64,000 bases of DNA from Ramlibacter pinisoli (GCF_009758015.1 NZ_WSEL01000007.1:17710-81709); one strand, 5' to 3'. Shown: positions 27,911 to 37,464, counted from the stretch's first letter. Notes: generated by a model from the sequence alone, not told the origin. Translations and numbers: made by a program.

Positions 27911-28186
27911 GCAGGGCTCCTGGAACAACGGAAAGCAGGCGGCGTGCCGCGGCACGTCGCTGCGGACAGGCCGGAACTGTATTCCGACCTTGAGCTTCTG
28001 TTTAGGCGACGGAAAGTGATTTGATTCGGGATCGAAATCGATGGAATCCGGATCGCTGCCCACGGCGTCGTACTGTCGCCGACGCGTGCGACGGAGCACA
28101 GCCGGCGGTGTTGCCTCTCGACTCAGCAGTAAAGACGGCGTCATTGCCCCCAATTGCGAACCTCCATGCCCATAATCTGCGGCAGC
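27911..28186. promoter_or_regulatory. divergent glcB/lysR control region with nested inverted repeats
   Basis: This 276-bp intergenic region is less GC-rich than its surroundings. At 28023-28048 it holds GATTC/GAATC as outer arms and ATCGA-AA-TCGAT (28031-28042) as an inner dyad. A regulator operator is plausible. CATAAT at 28171-28176 may be the -10 of the LysR gene. No other gene is seen here. Confidence 0.45.
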
Positions 28187-29146
28187 ATGGACAAGCTCAA
28201 GCAACTCGAGTCCTTCGTCTCCGTTGCCACCCGGGGCAGCCTGACGGCGGCGGCCAAGGCCGAGGGCGTGGCGCCCGCGATCATGGGGCGGCGGCTCGAC
28301 GCCCTGGAAGAGCGTCTCGGCGTCAAGCTGCTGGTGCGCACCACCCGCCGGCTGACCCTCACCCACGAAGGCAGCGCCTTCCTGGAAGACTGCCAGCGGC
28401 TGCTGGCCGATGTCGCCAACGCCGAGGCGAGCGTCAGCGCCGGCGGGGTCAAGGCCAGCGGCCACCTGCGCATCACGGCGCCGGCCGGCTTCGGCCGCCG
28501 CCACGTGGCGCCGCTGGTGCCGCGCTTTCGCGAGCAGCACAAGGACGTGACCATCTCGCTCAACCTGAGCGACCGCGTGGTCGACCTGGCCGGCGAGGGC
28601 TACGACTGCGCGGTGCGGGTCGGCGACCTGCCCGACTCGTCGCTGGTGACGGTGCGCATGGCCGACAACCGCCGGCTCTGCGTGGCCACGCCGGAGTACC
28701 TGCGCCGCCACGGCACGCCGCAGCACCCCAACGACCTGGCGCGCTTCGACTGCCTGACGCTGTCGAGCGACGCCTCCCAGGTGCGCGGCTGGGCCTTCCG
28801 GGTGCCGCGCGGCGCCCCCGGGGCCGCCGATGGCGCCGAGGCCGGGCGCAGCGAAGGCCACGAGCTGGTGCACCTCAAGCCGGCCGGGCCGCTCGATTGC
28901 TCGGATGGGCAGGTGCTGCACGACTGGTGCCTGCAGGGCTACGGCATCGCCTGGCGCAGCACCTGGGAGGTGGAGGGCGAGATTGCGTCCGGCCGCCTGG
29001 TGGAGGTGCTGGCCGGGTACGCCGCACCGCCGAACGGCATCTACGCCGTCTTTCCCCAGCGCAAGCACCTGCCGGTGCGGCTGCGGCTGTGGATCGACTT
29101 CCTCAAGCAGCACTTCGGCCAGCCCGAGTTCTGGAACGTTGCCTGA
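28187..29146 (+). CDS. LysR-family transcriptional regulator
   Basis: A 319-aa regulator. The N-terminal winged helix starts [20 protein letters not shown], with [20 protein letters not shown] as the recognition region. The co-inducer-binding domain follows from about residue 90. The middle contains a small insertion rich in Gly/Ala ([18 protein letters not shown]), unusual for the family. ATG 28187 is chosen over an upstream TTG because the helix-turn-helix begins there. Divergent from glcB, so it probably controls malate synthase in response to glyoxylate- or acetate-type metabolites (inference). Confidence 0.88.
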   Translation: MDKLKQLESFVSVATRGSLTAAAKAEGVAPAIMGRRLDALEERLGVKLLVRTTRRLTLTHEGSAFLEDCQRLLADVANAEASVSAGGVKASGHLRITAPAGFGRRHVAPLVPRFREQHKDVTISLNLSDRVVDLAGEGYDCAVRVGDLPDSSLVTVRMADNRRLCVATPEYLRRHGTPQHPNDLARFDCLTLSSDASQVRGWAFRVPRGAPGAADGAEAGRSEGHELVHLKPAGPLDCSDGQVLHDWCLQGYGIAWRSTWEVEGEIASGRLVEVLAGYAAPPNGIYAVFPQRKHLPVRLRLWIDFLKQHFGQPEFWNVA

Positions 29147-29158
29147 GCGCGCTCGCCC

Positions 29159-29611
29159 ATGGCCACCGAAGCCCTGCTCGCCTACGCCCACCTGCTGGCC
29201 ATCCTGACCCTGGTGGTGTTCATCGCCAGCGAGGCGGCGCTGTGCCGGCCCGAGTGGCTCAATGCCCGGGTGGTCGAGCGGCTGGTCACCGTCGACCGGG
29301 TCTACGGCATCGCGGCCGGCGCGGTGCTGCTGACCGGTGCGGCCCGGGTCCTGCTGGGCGCCAAGGGCGCCGGCTGGTACGGCCACAACTGGCTGCTGTG
29401 GCTCAAGCTGGCGCTGTTCGTCGCCGTCGGCCTGCTGTCGATCCGGCCGACGCGGCGCTTCCTCGGCTGGCGCCGGGCCTTGCGCGCGAGTGGCGCCCTG
29501 CCCGGGCCGGACGAGGTGCGCCAGGTGCGCCGCTGGGTCATGCAGCAGGCCCACATCATCCCGCTGATCCCGCTGGCGGCGGCCTTCCTTGCCAGGGGCT
29601 TCGGCGCCTAG
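29159..29611 (+). CDS. DUF2214 family membrane protein
   Basis: A 150-aa integral membrane protein with about four hydrophobic segments (roughly 5-25, 45-65, 75-97 and 130-147). The pattern [20 protein letters not shown] and [20 protein letters not shown] matches the DUF2214 family of unknown function. It starts 12 nt after the LysR stop on the same strand and may be cotranscribed. No catalytic motif is evident. Confidence 0.82.
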   Translation: MATEALLAYAHLLAILTLVVFIASEAALCRPEWLNARVVERLVTVDRVYGIAAGAVLLTGAARVLLGAKGAGWYGHNWLLWLKLALFVAVGLLSIRPTRRFLGWRRALRASGALPGPDEVRQVRRWVMQQAHIIPLIPLAAAFLARGFGA

Positions 29612-29636
29612 CCGGGGGCGGCCGGGCCCGCCTCTT

Positions 29637-29642
29637 TAGAAT
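29637..29642 (+). promoter_or_regulatory. -10-like hexamer of argS
   Basis: TAGAAT lies 6 nt before the argS ATG with no ribosome-binding site between. Initiation would give a leaderless mRNA. No -35 match is seen. Confidence 0.4.
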
Positions 29643-29648
29643 CCCTCG

Positions 29649-31322
29649 ATGCTCCTCGTGAAAGAAGAACTCCTGGGCGCGCTCGCGTCCGGGCTGGACC
29701 AGCTGTCGCCCGGTGCCGGCGCCAGGGCCGCATTCGAGTCGCCCAAGGTGGCGGCCCACGGCGACCTGGCCTGCACCGCCGCCATGCAGCTGGCCAAGCC
29801 GCTCAAGGCCAATCCGCGCCAGGTGGCCCAGACCCTGAAGGACCAGCTGCTGCAGGCGCCGGCGTTCCAGCGCTGGGTCGACGCCGTCGAGATCGCCGGC
29901 CCCGGCTTCCTGAACATCCGCCTGAAGCCGGCCGCCAAGCAGCAGGTGGTGCGCGAGGTGCTGCAGGCCGGCGACCGCTTCGGCACCCAGCCGGCCAACG
30001 GCCAGCGGGTGCTGGTGGAATTCGTCTCGGCCAACCCGACCGGGCCGCTGCACGTCGGCCACGGCCGCCAGGCGGCGCTGGGCGACGCGATCTGCAACCT
30101 GTACGCAAGCCAGGGCTGGGACGTCTGGCGCGAGTTCTACTACAACGACGCCGGCGTGCAGATCGCCACCCTGGCCACCTCGACCCAGCTGCGCGCCCAG
30201 GGCGTCCAGCCGGGCGATGCGGGCTGGCCCGCGGCGGCCTACAACGGCGACTACATTGCCGACATCGCGCGCGACTTCCTGGCCCGCCAGACCGTCAAGG
30301 CCGACGACCGCGAGTTCACCGCCTCCGGCGACCCCGCCGACCTGGACGGCATCCGCCAGTTCGCCGTCGCCTACCTGCGCCATGAGCAGGACCTGGACCT
30401 GCAGGCGTTCGCGGTCCGGTTCGACAACTACTACCTCGAGTCCAGCCTGTACACCAGCGGCAAGGTCGACGCCGCGGTGCGCCGGCTGCAGGAGGCCGGC
30501 AAGACCTACGAGCAGGACGGCGCGCTGTGGCTGAAGTCGACCGACTACGGCGACGACAAGGACCGCGTGATGCGCAAGTCCGACGGCACGTACACCTACT
30601 TCGTGCCCGACGTGGCCTACCACATCACCAAGTGGGAGCGCGGCTTCCACAAGGTGGTGAACATCCAGGGCACCGACCACCACGGCACCATCGCGCGGGT
30701 GCGCGCCGGCCTGCAGGCGGCCGGCGTCGGCATCCCGGCCGGCTACCCCGACTACGTGCTGCACACCATGGTGCGGGTGATGCGCGGCGGCGAGGAGGTC
30801 AAGATCTCCAAGCGGGCCGGCAGCTACGTGACGCTGCGCGACCTGGTCGAGTGGACCAGCAAGGACGCGGTGCGCTTCTTCCTGCTGTCGCGCAAGCCGG
30901 ACACCGAGTACGTGTTCGACATCGACCTGGCGCTGGCGCAGAACAACGACAACCCGGTGTACTACGTGCAGTACGCCCACGCGCGCATCCAGTCGGTGCT
31001 GGCGGCCTGGGGCGGCGACCCGGCGACGCTGCCCGACGCGCAGCTGTCCGTGCTGGACAGCCCGGCCGCCCTGGCGCTGATGCTGCAGTTGGCCAGGTAC
31101 CCGGAGATGCTGTCCGCCGCGACCGCCGACTTCGCGCCGCACGACGTCACCTTCTACCTGCGCGAGCTCGCCGCCACCTACCACTCCTACTATGATGCCG
31201 AGCGCATCCTGGTGGACGACGAGGCGCTGAAGCGGGCGCGGCTGGCGCTGGTCGCGGCCACCGCCCGGGTGCTGCGCAACGGCCTGGCCGTCCTGGGCGT
31301 GGGCGCACCGGACAAGATGTGA
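29649..31322 (+). CDS. argS: arginyl-tRNA synthetase
   Basis: A 557-aa class I synthetase. The N-terminal Add-1 tRNA-binding domain is followed by [20 protein letters not shown], with the HIGH-type HVGH at about 136-139, and the KMSKS counterpart KISKRAG at about 384-390. The C-terminal anticodon-binding region includes [11 protein letters not shown]. Length is normal. Downstream a SPOR protein and dsbA follow, a conserved betaproteobacterial order (argS, ftsN-like, dsbA). Confidence 0.97.
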   Translation: MLLVKEELLGALASGLDQLSPGAGARAAFESPKVAAHGDLACTAAMQLAKPLKANPRQVAQTLKDQLLQAPAFQRWVDAVEIAGPGFLNIRLKPAAKQQVVREVLQAGDRFGTQPANGQRVLVEFVSANPTGPLHVGHGRQAALGDAICNLYASQGWDVWREFYYNDAGVQIATLATSTQLRAQGVQPGDAGWPAAAYNGDYIADIARDFLARQTVKADDREFTASGDPADLDGIRQFAVAYLRHEQDLDLQAFAVRFDNYYLESSLYTSGKVDAAVRRLQEAGKTYEQDGALWLKSTDYGDDKDRVMRKSDGTYTYFVPDVAYHITKWERGFHKVVNIQGTDHHGTIARVRAGLQAAGVGIPAGYPDYVLHTMVRVMRGGEEVKISKRAGSYVTLRDLVEWTSKDAVRFFLLSRKPDTEYVFDIDLALAQNNDNPVYYVQYAHARIQSVLAAWGGDPATLPDAQLSVLDSPAALALMLQLARYPEMLSAATADFAPHDVTFYLRELAATYHSYYDAERILVDDEALKRARLALVAATARVLRNGLAVLGVGAPDKM

Positions 31323-31327
31323 GCAAC

Positions 31328-31942
31328 ATGAACAGACAGCGCGGCAACGTCCTCGTGGGCATCATCATCGGCGTGGTGCTCGGGCTCGCGGCGGCCCTGG
31401 CGGTCGCCGTCTACGTCACCAAGGTCCCGGTCCCGTTCATGAGCAAGAACCCGGGCCGCACGCCCGAGCAGGACGCGGCCGAGTCCCGCAAGAACAAGGA
31501 CTGGGATCCCAACGCGCCCCTGTACGGCAAGAATCCCGCCCGGCCGCTGCCACCGGCGCCGGCCGTGGCGCCCTCCGGCCCGGCGTCGGCACCGGTTGCC
31601 GCCACGCCCGAGCGGCCCGCCGCCGCGGCCGCCTCGGCACCCCGACCGGCTGGCGACCCGCTGGGCGAGTTCGCCGCCGCGCGGGCCGGCAGCGGCGCGC
31701 CGGATCCCTTCCTCTACTTCGTGCAGACCGGCGCCTTCCGCACCGTCGACGACGCCGAGGCGCAGCGCGCCAAGCTGTCGCTCATGGGCATCGAGGCCAA
31801 GGTCACCGAGCGCGAGCAGTCCGGCCGCACCGTGTTCCGGGTCCGGGTGGGGCCGTTCGAGAAGAAGGACGACGCGGACCGCAGCAAGGAAAAGCTCGAG
31901 GCCGGCGGCATCGAGACCGCCCTGGTGCGCGTGCAGAGGTAG
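31328..31942 (+). CDS. SPOR-domain protein (FtsN-like)
   Basis: A 204-aa bitopic inner-membrane protein. The hydrophobic helix is at about residues 9-31 (LVGIIIGVVLGLAAALAVAV), then YVTKVPVPFMSKNPGRTPEQ, a Pro/Ala-rich periplasmic linker (about 70-120), and a C-terminal SPOR domain (about 130-204, FLYFVQTGAFRTVDDAEAQR) that would bind denuded septal peptidoglycan. This domain order is FtsN-like and points to a division role. GTG 31319, overlapping the argS stop, is an alternative start giving three more residues. Confidence 0.85.
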   Translation: MNRQRGNVLVGIIIGVVLGLAAALAVAVYVTKVPVPFMSKNPGRTPEQDAAESRKNKDWDPNAPLYGKNPARPLPPAPAVAPSGPASAPVAATPERPAAAAASAPRPAGDPLGEFAAARAGSGAPDPFLYFVQTGAFRTVDDAEAQRAKLSLMGIEAKVTEREQSGRTVFRVRVGPFEKKDDADRSKEKLEAGGIETALVRVQR

Positions 31943-31996
31943 GGAACCAACGCCTGCTGTCCGGCTCAGAGCTGAACTCAAGGAGTGAAAGAGAGC

Positions 31997-32644
31997 ATGA
32001 ATCGACGTGAGTTTGCCGGCGTGTCCGGCGCGGCGGCCCTGGCCGGCCTGGGCCTGCCGCAGGTGGCCCAGGCCCAGAAGAAGCCCGAGGACGGCCGCGA
32101 GTTCAAGACCCTCGACAAGCAGGTCCCGGTCGAGGTGGCGGCCGGCAAGGTCGAGGTGATCGAGTTCTTCTGGTACAGCTGCCCGCACTGCAACGCCTTC
32201 GAGCCGCAGCTGGAAGCCTGGACCAAGAAGCTGCCGCCCGACGTGGTGCTGCGGCGCGTGCCGGTCGCCTTCCGCGACGACTTCGTGCCCCAGCAGCGCC
32301 TGTTCTACACGCTGGAGGCGATGGGCAAGCTGGACGACCTGCACCGCAAGGTGTTCAACGCCATCCACGTCGACAAGCAGCCCACCGCCAAGGAAGACCA
32401 GATCGTGGCCTGGGCCGAGAAGAACGGCCTGGACAAGGCCAAGTTCCAGGAGATCTACAACTCGTTCTCGGTCCAGACCAAGGCCCGCAAGGCCACCCAG
32501 CTGCAGAACGCGTTCCAGGTCGAGGGCGTGCCGGCCCTGGGCGTGGCCGGCAAGTGGTACACCGACGGGTCGATGGCCGGCACCATGCCGCGCGCGCTGC
32601 AGGTGGTGGAATTCCTGGTGGGCGAAGCCCGCAAGGCCCGCTGA
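31997..32644 (+). CDS. dsbA: thiol:disulfide interchange protein DsbA
   Basis: A 215-aa periplasmic oxidase that introduces disulfides into exported proteins. The signal sequence (about 1-30) starts NRREFAGVSGAAAL, resembling a twin-arginine signal, then the thioredoxin fold with CPHC at 62-65 and the cis-proline loop VEGVPALGV near 178. ATG 31997 follows AAGGAGTGAAAGAG. A GTG 12 nt upstream is possible. A strong terminator follows at 32690-32712. Confidence 0.94.
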   Translation: MNRREFAGVSGAAALAGLGLPQVAQAQKKPEDGREFKTLDKQVPVEVAAGKVEVIEFFWYSCPHCNAFEPQLEAWTKKLPPDVVLRRVPVAFRDDFVPQQRLFYTLEAMGKLDDLHRKVFNAIHVDKQPTAKEDQIVAWAEKNGLDKAKFQEIYNSFSVQTKARKATQLQNAFQVEGVPALGVAGKWYTDGSMAGTMPRALQVVEFLVGEARKAR

Positions 32645-32689
32645 CCCCCTTCCGAGGCCGCCTTGCAGGCGGCTGTCGAGAGGCCCCGC

Positions 32690-32712
32690 AAGCCCGCCCC
32701 GGCGGGCTTTTT
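32690..32712 (+). terminator. rho-independent terminator after dsbA
   Basis: AAGCCCGCC and GGCGGGCTT form a 9-bp stem around a minimal CC loop (in practice a slightly shorter stem with a larger loop), followed by TTT. It ends the argS-SPOR-dsbA transcript before lptA. Confidence 0.8.
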
Positions 32713-32737
32713 CCATGGGGCACCCGGAGCGGGCCGC

Positions 32738-32743
32738 TACAAT
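32738..32743 (+). promoter_or_regulatory. -10-like hexamer of lptA
   Basis: TACAAT lies 23 nt before the lptA ATG, just after the dsbA terminator. It is the obvious candidate for the promoter of lptA-lptB-rpoN. No clear -35. Confidence 0.45.
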
Positions 32744-32766
32744 GGGCCAGCAAGATTCATGCCTTT

Positions 32767-33381
32767 ATGAGATCCACCCTTGTCGCCGTCCTGCTGGCCT
32801 TCGCGGCCGCCGCACCCGGGCTGCTGCACGCCGAAAAAGCCGATCGCGACAAGCCGATGAACATCGAGTCCGACGCGCTGCGCTACGACGACCTGCGCCA
32901 GGCCAGCGTGTTCACCGGCCGGGTGGTCCTGACCAAGGGCACCATCCTCATCCGCGGCGCGCGGCTCGATGTCCGCCAGGACCCCGAGGGCTACCAGTAC
33001 GGCGTGGTCACCGCCGCCCCGGGCCAGCGCGCCTTCTACCGCCAGAAACGCGAGGGGCTCGACGAGTTCATCGAGGGCGAGGGCGAGGTCATCGAGTACG
33101 ACGGCAAGGCCGACCGGGTGAAGTTCATCCGCCGCGCCGAGATGCGCCGCTACCGCGGCGCCACCCTGGCCGACGAGATGGCCGGCAGCCTGATCACCTA
33201 CGAGAACACCACCGACGTCTTCACCGTCGACGGCGGCCCGGCCTCGCCGACGCCGGGCGGCCGGGTGCGGGCGGTGCTGGCCCCGCGCGAGAGCGCCTCG
33301 GCCCCGGCGGCGCCGCGCACGCCGGCCACGCCGCCGGCGCAGTTGCGCTCCAGCCCCGGGCTGCGCGGAGAGGCCCAGTGA
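32767..33381 (+). CDS. lptA: lipopolysaccharide transport periplasmic protein LptA
   Basis: A 204-aa periplasmic bridge protein carrying LPS between the membranes. A signal peptide ends around residue 22 (LLHA, then EKADRDKPMNIESDALRYDD). The OstA/LptA beta-jellyroll spans about 25-160 (ASVFTGRVVLTKGTILIRGA). The C terminus is a Pro/Ala-rich tail. lptC, usually just upstream, is absent here and dsbA takes its place. The stop overlaps the lptB GTG. Confidence 0.92.
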   Translation: MRSTLVAVLLAFAAAAPGLLHAEKADRDKPMNIESDALRYDDLRQASVFTGRVVLTKGTILIRGARLDVRQDPEGYQYGVVTAAPGQRAFYRQKREGLDEFIEGEGEVIEYDGKADRVKFIRRAEMRRYRGATLADEMAGSLITYENTTDVFTVDGGPASPTPGGRVRAVLAPRESASAPAAPRTPATPPAQLRSSPGLRGEAQ

Positions 33382-34172
33382 GGGTCGACGCCCACGGGGC
33401 GGCCGAGCCGGCCGCCGCACCCGCCATGGAACGCAGCCGGCTGGAGGCGCGCCACCTGCAGAAGACCTACGGCAGCCGCAAGGTGGTCAAGGACGTCTCG
33501 CTCGGGGTCGACAAGGGCGAGGTGGTGGGGCTGCTCGGGCCCAACGGCGCCGGCAAGACCACCTCGTTCTACATGATCGTCGGGCTGGTGCGCGCCGATG
33601 CCGGCGAGATCACCATCGACGGCCAGCCGGTCGCCCACATGCCCATCCACCGCCGCTCGCGGCTGGGGCTGTCGTACCTGCCGCAGGAAGCGTCGATCTT
33701 CCGCAAGCTGAACGTTGCCGAGAACGTGCGCGCGGTGCTGGAACTGCAGCACGGCCCGGACGGCCGCGCGCTGCCGCGCGAGACCATCGAGGAGCGCCTG
33801 AGCGCCCTGCTGGCCGACCTGCGGGTCGACCACCTGCGCGACTCGCCCGCCGTGGCGCTGTCCGGCGGCGAGCGGCGCCGGGTCGAGATCGCGCGTGCGC
33901 TGGCCACCCAGCCGCGCTTCATCCTGCTGGACGAGCCGTTCGCCGGCATCGACCCGATCGCCGTCATCGAGATCCAGCGCATCATCGGCTTCCTCAAGGC
34001 GCGCGGCATCGGGGTGCTGATCACCGACCACAACGTGCGCGAGACGCTGGGCATCTGCGACCACGCCTACATCATCAGCGACGGGGAGGTGCTGGCGCAG
34101 GGCACGCCGGCCGAGATCGTCAACAACGTCGACGTGCGCCGGGTCTACCTCGGCGAACACTTCCGAATGTGA
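33378..34172 (+). CDS. lptB: LPS export ABC transporter ATP-binding protein LptB
   Basis: A 264-aa ATPase energising LptFGC. Walker A GPNGAGKTT is at about 54-62, the signature LSGGERRRVEIARAL at about 161-175, and Walker B FILLDEPFAGID at about 178-189. The GTG at 33378 overlaps the lptA stop (GTGA) and has GGAGAGG about 5 nt upstream. An ATG at 33426 would give the more typical 248 aa but lacks a ribosome site. rpoN follows 10 nt later. Confidence 0.95.
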   Translation: MRVDAHGAAEPAAAPAMERSRLEARHLQKTYGSRKVVKDVSLGVDKGEVVGLLGPNGAGKTTSFYMIVGLVRADAGEITIDGQPVAHMPIHRRSRLGLSYLPQEASIFRKLNVAENVRAVLELQHGPDGRALPRETIEERLSALLADLRVDHLRDSPAVALSGGERRRVEIARALATQPRFILLDEPFAGIDPIAVIEIQRIIGFLKARGIGVLITDHNVRETLGICDHAYIISDGEVLAQGTPAEIVNNVDVRRVYLGEHFRM

Positions 34173-34182
34173 CGGTGGCGCC

Positions 34183-35742
34183 ATGAAGCAGGGACTGTCG
34201 CTACGCGTCTCGCAGCACCTGGCACTCACGCCGCAGCTGCAGCAGTCCATCCGCCTGCTCCAGCTGTCGACGCTGGAGCTGTCGCAGGAAGTCGAGCAGA
34301 TGCTCGGGGACAACCCGTTCCTGGAAGTGACCCAGGAGGAGGCCCCGCGCGAGGAATTCGGCGTCGACCGCGCCGACCTGCCGGCGCCCGAGGGCGACCG
34401 CGATGGCGACGGGCCGACCGAGTTCGCGGCCTACGAGGGCAGCAGCGGCACGGCGGCGCCCGGCGAGGCCGACACGCCGGCGGTCGACGCCGGCCCGCAG
34501 GACTGGGAGGGCGACGGCAGCACCGAGGTCATTCCCGACGACGGCGAATGGGGCGGCGAGTCGCAGGCCCGGCGCAACAACCTGGGCGGCGACGAGGAGG
34601 TCGACGCCGCCGACCTGGCCCGGCCGCACGAGTCGCTGCAGGCGCACCTGCACCGGCAGGCACTGTCGCTGCGGCTGGCCGAGGAGGACCGGGCGGCGCT
34701 GCGCTTCCTGATCGAGTCGCTCAACGACGACGGCTACCTCGAGGAGTCGCTGGAGGAGCTGGCCGCCGGGCTGGCGCCCGACGACCTCGAGCAGCAGGAG
34801 GAGCTGGTGCACCGCTTCACGGTGGCCCTGCGGCTGCTGCACCACCTGGATCCGCCGGGCGTCGGTGCCCGCTCGCTGGCCGAGTGCCTGACGCTGCAGC
34901 TGCGGGTCCTGCTGGCCGACGACGGCGACGCCGAGGGTTGCGAGACCGCGCTGGCGATCTGCCGCCATCCGATGGACCTGCTGGCGCGGCGCGACGTCAA
35001 GCGGCTGGCCCAGCTGTGCGCCGAACCCGAGGCCCGCATCAAGGCCGCCATGGCCCTCATCACGCGGCTGGAGCCCAAGCCCGGGCGCCGCTTCGTCGAC
35101 GTCGAACGCAACATCGTGGTGCCCGACGTGCTGGTCACCAAGGTCGGGCGCGGCAACCAGTTCCGCTTCCGGGTCCAGCTCAACCCCGACGTGATGCCGC
35201 GCCTGCGCGTGCACGACGTCTATGCCGGCGCGCTCAAGGCCCACAAGGGCGAGGGCCACCAGGCGCTGCAGCAGCGGCTGCAGGAGGCGCGCTGGTTCAT
35301 CAAGAACATCCAGCAGCGCTTCGACACCATCCTGCGGGTGTCCAACGCCATCGTCGAGCGGCAGAAGAACTTCTTCGTCCACGGCGAGCTCGCCATGCGG
35401 CCGCTGGTGCTGCGCGAGATCGCCGACGAGCTGGGGCTGCACGAGTCCACCATCTCGCGCGTCACCACCGCCAAGTACATGAGCACGCCCTACGGCACCT
35501 TCGAGCTGAAGTACTTCTTCGGCTCGGCGCTGGGCACCGAGACCGGCGGCAACGCCTCCTCGACGGCGGTGCGGGCGCTGATCCGCCAGTTCGTCGCCTC
35601 CGAGGACGCCCGCAAGCCGCTGTCGGACAGCCAGATCTCCGACATGCTCAAGGAGCAGGGCATCGAGTGCGCGCGCCGCACCGTGGCCAAGTACCGCGAG
35701 GCCCTGCGCATCGCGCCCGCCAACCTGCGCAAGGCGCTTTGA
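34183..35742 (+). CDS. rpoN: RNA polymerase sigma-54 factor RpoN
   Basis: A 519-aa sigma-54. Region I is the Gln/Leu-rich activator-interacting part (LTPQLQQSIRLLQLSTLELS, about 12-31). Region II is an unusually long acidic, Gly/Asp-rich linker (about 45-145). The core-binding region lies at about 160-330, with a helix-turn-helix near 400 (ELGLHESTISRVTTAKYM) and the RpoN box ARRTVAKYRE at 497-506. It follows lptB as in most proteobacteria, but hpf and ptsN are 31 kb away. Confidence 0.97.
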   Translation: MKQGLSLRVSQHLALTPQLQQSIRLLQLSTLELSQEVEQMLGDNPFLEVTQEEAPREEFGVDRADLPAPEGDRDGDGPTEFAAYEGSSGTAAPGEADTPAVDAGPQDWEGDGSTEVIPDDGEWGGESQARRNNLGGDEEVDAADLARPHESLQAHLHRQALSLRLAEEDRAALRFLIESLNDDGYLEESLEELAAGLAPDDLEQQEELVHRFTVALRLLHHLDPPGVGARSLAECLTLQLRVLLADDGDAEGCETALAICRHPMDLLARRDVKRLAQLCAEPEARIKAAMALITRLEPKPGRRFVDVERNIVVPDVLVTKVGRGNQFRFRVQLNPDVMPRLRVHDVYAGALKAHKGEGHQALQQRLQEARWFIKNIQQRFDTILRVSNAIVERQKNFFVHGELAMRPLVLREIADELGLHESTISRVTTAKYMSTPYGTFELKYFFGSALGTETGGNASSTAVRALIRQFVASEDARKPLSDSQISDMLKEQGIECARRTVAKYREALRIAPANLRKAL

Positions 35743-35777
35743 ATGAATGACCCCCACGCTTGTCCCTGCGTGTCCTG

Positions 35778-35829
35778 CGCTGCCCCCCGAGGGGGCCCTC
35801 GCGCCTTGGGGCGGCCCGGTGGCGCTCAC
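35778..35829 (+). repeat. dispersed GC-rich repeat upstream of the RlmL-like gene
   Basis: The spacer after rpoN holds a nested palindrome, CCCCCCGAGGGGG, followed by GCGCCTTGGGGCGGCCCGG. It is the intergenic relative of the copy inside proA at 11136-11187. It ends just before the next ATG at 35835. Confidence 0.6.
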
Positions 35830-35834
35830 CTCCC

Positions 35835-37058
35835 ATGACTGACCTGCAGCTGTTCCTGCCCTGCGCGGCGGGGGTCGAGGACCTCCTGGCCGACGAGGTG
35901 CACCGGCTCACCGGCCTGGCCGGCGACGACCTGCTGGTCGGGCGCGCCGGCGTGCTGCTGCGCGCCGGCTGGCGCGACGCCCTGCGCCTGAACCTGCACA
36001 GCCGGCTGGCGCAGCGCGTGCTGGTGCAGCTGTCGCACACGCCCTACCGCGGCGAGGACGACCTGTACCAGGCCGCCGGTGCGGTGGCCTGGGAAGCCTG
36101 GTTCACGCCGCGGCAGCGCTTCAAGGTCGAGGTCACCGCCCAGCACAGCCCGCTCAAGAGCCTGAACTTCGCCACCCTGCGCATCAAGGACGCCGTCGCC
36201 GACCGCTTCCGCCAGCGCGCCGGCGCCCGGCCCGACGTCGACACCCAGCGGCCCGAGGTGCGCGTCTACGGCCACCTCACCTCGACCCACTGCACGCTGT
36301 ACATCGACACCTCGGGCGAGCCGCTGTTCAAGCGCGGCTGGCGCGAGGACACCGGCGAGGCGCCGCTGAAGGAGACCCTGGCCGCGGCCATGCTGGCGGC
36401 CAGCGGCTGGGACGGCACGCGGCCGCTGTACGACCCCTGCTGCGGCAGCGGCACCATCGCCATCGAGGCGGCGCAGGTCGCCTGCGGCATCGCGCCCGGG
36501 GTCGGCCGGCGCTTCGCCTTCGAACGCATGCTGCCGCACCAGCCGCATGTCTGGACCCAGCTCAAGGACGAGGCGGTCGCCGGCCAGCACGCCCCGGCGG
36601 CGCCGGTGTTCGGCAGCGACGTCGCCTTCCGCATGGTCGACTTCGCGCAGCGCAACGCCGAGCGCGCCGGCGTCGCCCAGGCCGTGCAGTTCCGCGGCGG
36701 CGACGCCCTGCAGCGGCAGCCGCCGGCCGACGCGCCCGGCCTGCTGCTGGTCAACCCGCCCTATGGCGAGCGGATCGAGACTGCCGGGGTGGCCGGGCGC
36801 ACGCGCGGCGGCCGCGAACGCGCCGAGACCGACGCCGGCCAGGACTTCTTCGTCCAGCTGGCGGCGCACTGGAAGCGCCACTACGCCGGCTGGACGGCCT
36901 GGGTGCTGACGCCCGACCTCAAGCTGCCCGGCCGCATGCGGCTGAAGGAGTCGCGCCGGGTGCCGCTGTGGAACGGACCGATCGAGTGCCGGCTGTTCCG
37001 GTTCGACATGGTGGCGGGCTCGGCCCGCGCGCGCGATGCCGCAGCCCCTGGTGCTTGA
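35835..37058 (+). CDS. THUMP-domain class I SAM-dependent RNA methyltransferase (RlmL-like)
   Basis: A 407-aa enzyme. The N-terminal ferredoxin-like/THUMP RNA-binding part spans about 1-155. The methyltransferase domain carries the SAM loop DPCCGSGTIAIEAA (about 200-213) and the catalytic NPPYGER (307-313) typical of N2-guanine methylation. It corresponds to the N-terminal half of E. coli RlmKL, which methylates G2445 of 23S rRNA. The RlmK half is absent, as is usual for this clade. The PIN gene starts 23 nt before its stop. Confidence 0.9.
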   Translation: MTDLQLFLPCAAGVEDLLADEVHRLTGLAGDDLLVGRAGVLLRAGWRDALRLNLHSRLAQRVLVQLSHTPYRGEDDLYQAAGAVAWEAWFTPRQRFKVEVTAQHSPLKSLNFATLRIKDAVADRFRQRAGARPDVDTQRPEVRVYGHLTSTHCTLYIDTSGEPLFKRGWREDTGEAPLKETLAAAMLAASGWDGTRPLYDPCCGSGTIAIEAAQVACGIAPGVGRRFAFERMLPHQPHVWTQLKDEAVAGQHAPAAPVFGSDVAFRMVDFAQRNAERAGVAQAVQFRGGDALQRQPPADAPGLLLVNPPYGERIETAGVAGRTRGGRERAETDAGQDFFVQLAAHWKRHYAGWTAWVLTPDLKLPGRMRLKESRRVPLWNGPIECRLFRFDMVAGSARARDAAAPGA

Positions 37059-37464
37059 CACCAACGTGGTGCTCGACGCCTTCGTCTTCGACGACCTGGC
37101 GGTGCGCCCGCTGCTGCCGGCCCTGGACGCGGGGCTGGTGCGCTGGCTGGCCACGGCCGCCATGCGCGACGAGCTGGCCCGCGTGCTCGACTATCCCAAG
37201 CTGCAGCCGCGGCTGGCCCGGCGCGGGCTGGCGGCGGCCGACGTGCTGGCCCGCTTCGACCGTCACGCCACCGTCGTCGGCGCGCCGGCCAAGGCGGCGG
37301 TCACCTGCGGCGATCCCGACGACCAGAAATTCATCGACCTCGCGGTCGCCAGCGCCGCCCTGCTGCTGAGCAAGGACGCCGAGGTGCTGGCGCTGCGCCG
37401 GCGCCTGGCCGGCCTGGCCGTCACCGCCCGCGCCCCGCTGCCGACCGAACCCCTCGTGCCATGA
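37036..37464 (+). CDS. PIN-domain protein, putative toxin family (COG1569-like)
   Basis: A 142-aa PIN nuclease-fold protein. Acidic active-site residues appear as [10 protein letters not shown] (D8), a central MRDELARVL segment and a C-terminal [12 protein letters not shown] near residue 95, the family arrangement for a Mg2+-dependent RNase. It overlaps the methyltransferase gene by 23 nt and the YecA gene by 4 nt. No antitoxin gene is adjacent, which argues against a classical toxin-antitoxin pair and for a housekeeping RNA-processing role (inference). Confidence 0.85.
   Translation: MPQPLVLDTNVVLDAFVFDDLAVRPLLPALDAGLVRWLATAAMRDELARVLDYPKLQPRLARRGLAAADVLARFDRHATVVGAPAKAAVTCGDPDDQKFIDLAVASAALLLSKDAEVLALRRRLAGLAVTARAPLPTEPLVP

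Noticed and set aside
25631-28024. Plus-strand frame of about 800 codons opposite malate synthase G
   Set aside because: It has no recognisable domain and covers glcB, which has clear family motifs.
37036-37464. PIN gene as a toxin-antitoxin module
   Set aside because: The flanking genes are a methyltransferase and a SEC-C protein. No small antitoxin frame exists upstream or downstream, so I kept it as a lone PIN protein.
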